Virus record (IMG/VR): IMGVR_UViG_3300038856_000006
Span: 6,779-34,398 of that record
Source of the DNA: a virus
Strand: one strand, 5' to 3'
DNA: 27,620 bases
The notes under the pieces were generated by a model that was not told the origin of the DNA, ran no database searches, and saw nothing but the letters and a program-made list of their open reading frames with translations. Position numbers and translations under genes: made by a program. Below are positions 24,210-27,620 of the stretch, piece by piece. Within the stretch, counting starts at the first letter, position 1. Every line of letters begins with the position of its first letter.

Positions 24210-24224
24210 TTAACTAAACAAACT

Positions 24225-24524
24225 ATGAATACCTACCGAGTACATCACGCTAAAAAAACCGAGTTCTATTACGCGGAGCTTACCGACGTAATCCAGTACT
24301 TAGGCTCTAAGTGCGTTAAGCTAGATATCGTAGAGATACCTTTTACGGACTTCTACGGATACTTTGACGGCTTCGGAGCTCCTGCTAACCGGGTTATTAT
24401 CCTAGACGATCAGATATGGAGACTAGGAAAGTATACCAGTAAAGGGTGCTATATCTCTAACGGGATAATATCTAAGTTCTTAACCCGTACCGGAGAAATT
24501 CATACGCATAACCCTAATTTGTGA
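24225..24524 (+). CDS. Unknown early protein
   Basis: 99 residues, first gene after the leader region. Mixed alpha/beta with many aromatic residues: TEFYYAELTDVIQYLGSKCV, a DFYGYFDGFGAPANRVIILD segment, and a GCYISNGIISK end. No signal peptide, membrane segment or known motif. It is TG/CA-poor, so it belongs to the phage's own gene pool. Its position suggests an early or host-take-over role, but this is only context. Confidence 0.5.
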   Translation: MNTYRVHHAKKTEFYYAELTDVIQYLGSKCVKLDIVEIPFTDFYGYFDGFGAPANRVIILDDQIWRLGKYTSKGCYISNGIISKFLTRTGEIHTHNPNL

Positions 24525-24549
24525 GTAACTACACTAACGGAAGACGACA

Positions 24550-25185
24550 ATGGAAATAACTAAAATATATCTCATTAAAGGCCAGAGGTTAATAAAGCCC
24601 GGCGGTAAGAATAAGCATTGGTATCGCGAGCATTTCGCGGTAGTTAGAGCCGACGAGAAAGAGGAGCTTAGCGCGGTTTGGCGCGTAGGTAACCTCGAAC
24701 TAGATAACCCTACTTACGAGGAGGTAACGTTAGCTCAGGCTTTACAGAAAGATATTCCATTCTATATCGATATTAACGACGAGATATTTAACCTGCACGT
24801 TAAGCCTAAGGTAACCGTAGCCGGATACGCTAACAGCGCCGAGAGGCTTGTATACGTCCTGCCTAATGGCTTTATATCTACTCTGGTAGTAGATAGGACT
24901 AAGGAATACGAGAAGGTCTTAGAAACGCTTAAAATTAGTGATATGGTTTTCGGTGCTAAACTAGAGGAGGCGTTAAGGGAAGTCGTTAAGGGAAAAATAG
25001 TAGACTCGTTTCATACCTGGTTACCGGTTAACGCCTCTATACCTACTACTATCGGGCACTTACTAGAGCGAGCTTATGACGATCAAGCATTTAAGCGCCT
25101 CGGGCAGTTAGCGCATATTATCGATCCGATAAAGGCGAACCGGATAATACTACAGTTACCTCAGATTAAAGTAGCTACATCGTAA
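24550..25185 (+). CDS. Unknown protein upstream of DUF1367
   Basis: 211 residues, joined to the DUF1367 gene by TAATG. N-terminal beta region (ITKIYLIKGQRLIKPGG, HFAVVRADEKEEL, LSAVWRVGNLELDNP), a middle VTVAGYANSAERLVYVLPNG and a helical C-terminal third (AKLEEALREVVKGKIVDSFH, HLLERAYDDQAFKRLGQL). The strand pattern could be a small nucleic-acid or protein-binding fold. No catalytic motif is visible and I cannot name a family. Confidence 0.5.
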   Translation: MEITKIYLIKGQRLIKPGGKNKHWYREHFAVVRADEKEELSAVWRVGNLELDNPTYEEVTLAQALQKDIPFYIDINDEIFNLHVKPKVTVAGYANSAERLVYVLPNGFISTLVVDRTKEYEKVLETLKISDMVFGAKLEEALREVVKGKIVDSFHTWLPVNASIPTTIGHLLERAYDDQAFKRLGQLAHIIDPIKANRIILQLPQIKVATS

Positions 25186-25592
25186 TGGAGGTCTATCTAA
25201 TGAAAAAAGGTAACGCGCTACATCCTACGCACGATAGTGACAGGGAGCTAGTTAATAAGCTAAAGACCGGCGAAGCGTATAAGGCTAAGATCGTTAAGCC
25301 TAGAAACTACGAGTTTCATAAAAAATACTTTGCACTTCTTAATCTGGCTTTTAACAATCAGGACGAGTTTGATAACTTCGAAAAGTTCCGCTTTATAATG
25401 ACGATGAAGGCCGGATTTTTCGACGCGATCAAAACCGATAAGGGAGTAGTCTATATGCCACGCTCTATATCTTTCGCTAGTATGGACGACGTAGAATTTG
25501 AGCGGGTTTATAACGCTATGATTCAGGAAGTAATAACCCTAACCGGAGCCGACGAGGAGCTAATAAATACCGAATTAATTAACTTTATGTAA
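25185..25592 (+). CDS. DUF1367 family phage protein
   Basis: 135 residues. The pattern VYLMKKGNALHPTHDSDREL, then LKTGEAYKAKIVKPRNYEFH and KKYFALLNLAFNNQ, is that of DUF1367, a phage family found among early or recombination genes whose biochemical function is not established. The helical C-terminal half (VEFERVYNAMIQEVITLTGA) is also typical. ATG 25185 overlaps the previous stop (TAATG) and keeps the conserved VYL start. TG/CA-poor. Confidence 0.75.
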   Translation: MEVYLMKKGNALHPTHDSDRELVNKLKTGEAYKAKIVKPRNYEFHKKYFALLNLAFNNQDEFDNFEKFRFIMTMKAGFFDAIKTDKGVVYMPRSISFASMDDVEFERVYNAMIQEVITLTGADEELINTELINFM

Positions 25593-25599
25593 ATAAACT

Positions 25600-26400
25600 A
25601 TGAAAACCGAACGAGTAAAATTAACACCAGAAGCCGCAAAAGCAATACTAAGCGGAAACACAAAGAACAGACCTGTATCTCAGGCAAATTTAAAAAAACT
25701 AAAAACAGAAATTAACGAAGGAAGATGGAAACTTACTCATCAGGGTATTTGCGTATCTAAAGAGGGCAATCTTATTGATGGGCAACACAGGGTACTAGCA
25801 TGCATAGAAACTGGAAAGCCTATTGAAGTTATGCTTACCACTGGAGCTCCTGAGGAAAACTTTAAATATATAGATACGGGTAAAAAAAGAGGCACATCAG
25901 ATATTCTAGCAATTGAAGGGTTTAAGCACCATACTTCTTTGGCCTCACTTGTAACGAACGCAGTATATTGGGAGAACGGAGTCCCTCTAAGTGCAAAACA
26001 ATCAGATAGCATAGACCCGAATGATATTATTAATTTTGCAAAAGCGAATGAAGACCGTTTATATCTAATAATCAATAGATCGTACAAGCACAAAACTAAA
26101 TTTTTAGGACTAACTGTTACCAGCTTCGTTTACTACTTGTTGGATAAAATAGGCTACGAAGAAGCATCAGAAAAACTTGACATGATGATAAGTGGGGTAA
26201 CTAAAGACAAACACTTAGTCAAGACCAGAGACGAGTTTATAAATCTTAAGCTGCAGAGGTTAACGATCAGTTTTGAAGACTCCGTAATTAAAGTATTACA
26301 CGGATTGATTTGTAGCTTTTTGAAAAGAAGGATAAGAATTAAGGAAGAGACAAGCGCACGAGACCTTTTAGATGAGATAATTAAACTAAAACACCGATGA
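25600..26400 (+). CDS. ParB/Srx-like domain phage protein
   Basis: 266 residues. The N-terminal half has the ParB/sulfiredoxin-type pattern of phage proteins: LTPEAAKAILSGNTKNRP, then GRWKLTHQGICVSKEGNLID ending in the GQHR box (GQHRVLACIETGK) and YIDTGKKRGTSDIL. In ParB-type proteins the GxHR box lies at the nucleotide site. The C-terminal half (from about residue 120) is helical and gives no further hint. It could regulate transcription or act on DNA. Composition is ordinary, unlike the DUF1367 gene before it, so it was probably acquired separately. Confidence 0.75.
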   Translation: MKTERVKLTPEAAKAILSGNTKNRPVSQANLKKLKTEINEGRWKLTHQGICVSKEGNLIDGQHRVLACIETGKPIEVMLTTGAPEENFKYIDTGKKRGTSDILAIEGFKHHTSLASLVTNAVYWENGVPLSAKQSDSIDPNDIINFAKANEDRLYLIINRSYKHKTKFLGLTVTSFVYYLLDKIGYEEASEKLDMMISGVTKDKHLVKTRDEFINLKLQRLTISFEDSVIKVLHGLICSFLKRRIRIKEETSARDLLDEIIKLKHR

Positions 26401-26420
26401 GTCAAAACACAAAAATATGA
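26397..26420 (+). CDS. Seven-codon mini-cistron bridging two genes
   Basis: ATG 26397 overlaps the previous stop as ATGA and reads MSQNTKI to a TGA at 26418-26420, which itself overlaps the next start (ATG 26417). Such a relay could carry ribosomes across a 16-base gap. It may be chance. Confidence 0.2.
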   Translation: MSQNTKI

Positions 26421-26605
26421 TAACCTACGAAGCAATCGAAAATATCGCTTTTACTATCCTCTCGCTATTACTTAGCGGTAAAAAGGAGGAGAAAGCAGAG
26501 GAGCCTAAAGGATTAAAGATATCTAGTAGCTGTTACGACGGCGTAGCAAGGCCTGTTAACGTAAACCGGAAGAGTAATTTAACCGGGAATTATAAAGAAC
26601 TTTAA
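26417..26605 (+). CDS. Small protein with N-terminal hydrophobic helix
   Basis: 62 residues. Residues 1-21 (YEAIENIAFTILSLLLSG) are largely hydrophobic with an acidic start, followed by a Glu/Lys-rich linker and a flexible C-terminus (NVNRKSNLTGNY). It could associate with the membrane. It is TG/CA-poor while both neighbours are ordinary in composition. Function unknown. Confidence 0.45.
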   Translation: MITYEAIENIAFTILSLLLSGKKEEKAEEPKGLKISSSCYDGVARPVNVNRKSNLTGNYKEL

Positions 26606-26618
26606 AACCAAAAATGAT

Positions 26619-26789
26619 ATGATAATTAAAGGAACAAACTTATTTATTCTAGGCTCTGATCAAGGTTTAAAAAACGTAAAAGAACTTTATGCAGATACCC
26701 ATGAAATCGAGGCTGTATTAGGAACAGAAGTTGAATTTGTCCACGAATGGCAGAATGCTTTTTACGCACTTAATGGATCTGAACTATGA
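26619..26789 (+). CDS. Small unknown protein
   Basis: 56 residues from ATG 26619 (MIIKGTNLFILGSDQGLKNV) to TGA 26787-26789, ending ATGA-coupled to the next gene. An ATG at 26614 stops after two codons. Acidic with a central LYADTHEIEAVLGTE helix and an aromatic end. Ordinary composition. Not recognised, but coupling and a clean frame support coding. Confidence 0.5.
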   Translation: MIIKGTNLFILGSDQGLKNVKELYADTHEIEAVLGTEVEFVHEWQNAFYALNGSEL

Positions 26790-27118
26790 AAACTCTACTG
26801 ACAATAACACTGTCTATTGCATGTTACCTTTGCATGGGTCAGGGGCTGGATAAATATTCTTATGTGGCCTACAAAAGAGATACTGTTGATGCGGTTGCAA
26901 TAATCCATAAACAAGGGGATCACATCGTAATTGAAAGGAATAATGGATCTGTATTCATTGCAAGCAAACACAGATATATTTTAATGATTAATGAAAAAGA
27001 CTCTACCATCATGAGTAGCCCTACTACTTTCGGAATAATAAACCACAAGCTTATCATGAGGAAACCAAGAACCCCATTCAAAAGCGTTACCGAACTTTGG
27101 AACTACATAACAGACTGA
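26786..27118 (+). CDS. Exported small protein
   Basis: 110 residues starting MKTLLTITLSIACYLCMGQG, a Sec signal peptide with likely cleavage near Gly-Gln in Bacteroidota style. SIAC could be read as a lipobox, but at residue 13 it is too close to the start to be convincing. The mature part is small and basic: YSYVAYKRDTVDAVAIIHKQ, GDHIVIERNNGSVFIASKHR, ending in FKSVTELWNYITD. A phage protein sent to the periplasm from an early region could be a superinfection-exclusion factor or other surface modifier. Ordinary composition fits a cargo gene. Confidence 0.55.
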   Translation: MKTLLTITLSIACYLCMGQGLDKYSYVAYKRDTVDAVAIIHKQGDHIVIERNNGSVFIASKHRYILMINEKDSTIMSSPTTFGIINHKLIMRKPRTPFKSVTELWNYITD

Positions 27119-27125
27119 GGCTGAA

Positions 27126-27257
27126 ATGAAAACCATCAAACTACATTCAACAACCGTAACGCTGTATAACTCCATCAAGGAAATGAATTTACTTAACCAA
27201 ACAACAATGAAAAAAACAGAAATCACACCGGAACTATTTAAACAACGACTGATATGA
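27126..27257 (+). CDS. Small unknown protein
   Basis: 43 residues from ATG 27126 (MKTIKLHSTTVTLYNSIKEM) to TGA 27255-27257, ATGA-coupled to the next gene. Basic, helical and without motifs. Internal Met at 28 (ATG 27207) is an alternative start. Support is spacing and coupling only. Confidence 0.4.
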   Translation: MKTIKLHSTTVTLYNSIKEMNLLNQTTMKKTEITPELFKQRLI

Positions 27258-27574
27258 TAAGCAAAAACAAAAAATACCGAACAAGAGATGGTAGGGAGCC
27301 ACAGGGATTAACTCAGCTATCAAATGGAATGTGGGGGTATTGGATAGACAATACGCCAGTATCTGTTCATAGTAATGGCAGACTATACGGCGATTGCAAG
27401 GCAGAAAGCCAATTAGACCTCATCGAAGTCAAAGAAAAGCATGAAGGGTGGATTAATGTTTATAAGGATGGTGTATGTGGCAGTTATCCTAATAAAAATA
27501 TGGCTGATCAAGATAGGGGGACTTCTCGCATCGCCTGCATCAAAATAGAATACGAAGAAGGGGAGGGACTATGA
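27254..27574 (+). CDS. Small phage protein of unknown function
   Basis: 106 residues. KKYRTRDGREPQGLTQLSNG, a Trp/Tyr-rich strand (MWGYWIDNTPVSVHSNGRL), SQLDLIEVKEKHEGWINVYK and an end IACIKIEYEEGEG make an all-beta small protein of a type often seen among phage early genes. It is coupled by ATGA at both ends. No function is recognised. Confidence 0.5.
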   Translation: MISKNKKYRTRDGREPQGLTQLSNGMWGYWIDNTPVSVHSNGRLYGDCKAESQLDLIEVKEKHEGWINVYKDGVCGSYPNKNMADQDRGTSRIACIKIEYEEGEGL

Positions 27575-27620
27575 GCCAACGAAAACTAATCAAAGACCAC
27601 TTAAATAAAGGGTTTACTAT
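27571..27620 (+). CDS. Start of a small, probably winged-helix protein (partial)
   Basis: ATG 27571 overlaps the previous stop as ATGA and reads MSQRKLIKDHLNKGFT to the window edge. The opening resembles short phage proteins that begin Arg-x-Leu-Ile-x-x-His-Leu-x-x-Gly and continue as a winged helix. The rest is outside the window. Confidence 0.4.
   Translation, partial: MSQRKLIKDHLNKGFT

Noticed and set aside
1-27620. CRISPR arrays, tRNA or rRNA genes, insertion sequences
   Set aside because: No regular repeat-spacer pattern, cloverleaf, transposase or terminal inverted repeats were seen on either strand by eye.

Overview
The window is part of a long-tailed (siphovirus-like) double-stranded DNA phage or prophage genome, with every gene on the + strand. 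The likely host is a Bacteroidota bacterium, probably a flavobacterium-like one. Genes start at A-rich sites without Shine-Dalgarno sequences, and two exported proteins have signal peptides of the Bacteroidota style ending near Ala-Gln or Gly-Gln. The structural gene set also resembles that of Bacteroidota phages. No terminase, integrase, polymerase, tRNA or rRNA gene is visible.

Layout. (1) 1-8674: end of a metallopeptidase-like gene, a tail assembly chaperone gene with a -1 frameshift site, tape measure, distal-tail/hub protein, a tail fibre with a signal peptide, and small tail accessories. (2) 8699-14311: portal with a DnaJ-like zinc motif, MuF-like protein, a small charged protein, scaffold, major capsid protein and a tail-tube or decoration candidate, closed by two tandem intrinsic terminators. 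(3) 14450-18738: six tightly coupled genes (four glycosyltransferase-like, one methyltransferase, one DUF5672) plus a small Cys-rich protein. They probably build or decorate a glycan on the virion or the host surface. (4) 18731-22495: neck and connector genes, one of which is a tail-terminator-like domain fused to Ig-like, FN3-like and LamG-like adhesin domains, and one unknown protein. (5) 22563-23908: lysis cassette with a membrane or amphipathic protein, a spanin or holin candidate, an EF-hand mini-protein and an amidase. Facing terminators follow. (6) 23909-24224: non-coding or leader region with a promoter-like stretch, an inverted repeat, a mini-ORF and a strong hairpin. (7) 24225-27620: early-type small genes, including DUF1367 and a ParB/Srx-like protein, mostly of unknown function and coupled by ATGA overlaps.

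The most unusual feature is base-level. Most genes avoid the dinucleotides TG and CA and favour TA and CG. Synonymous third positions choose T before A and C before G almost without exception. Blocks at about 1260-2460, 6080-7130, 20780-22500, 25600-26400 and 26610-27620 lack this signature. They coincide with swappable parts such as the tape-measure core, tail-fibre shaft, adhesin domains and accessory genes, so the signature maps the mosaic history of the genome.

All function calls come from reading protein motifs by eye. No database search was run.
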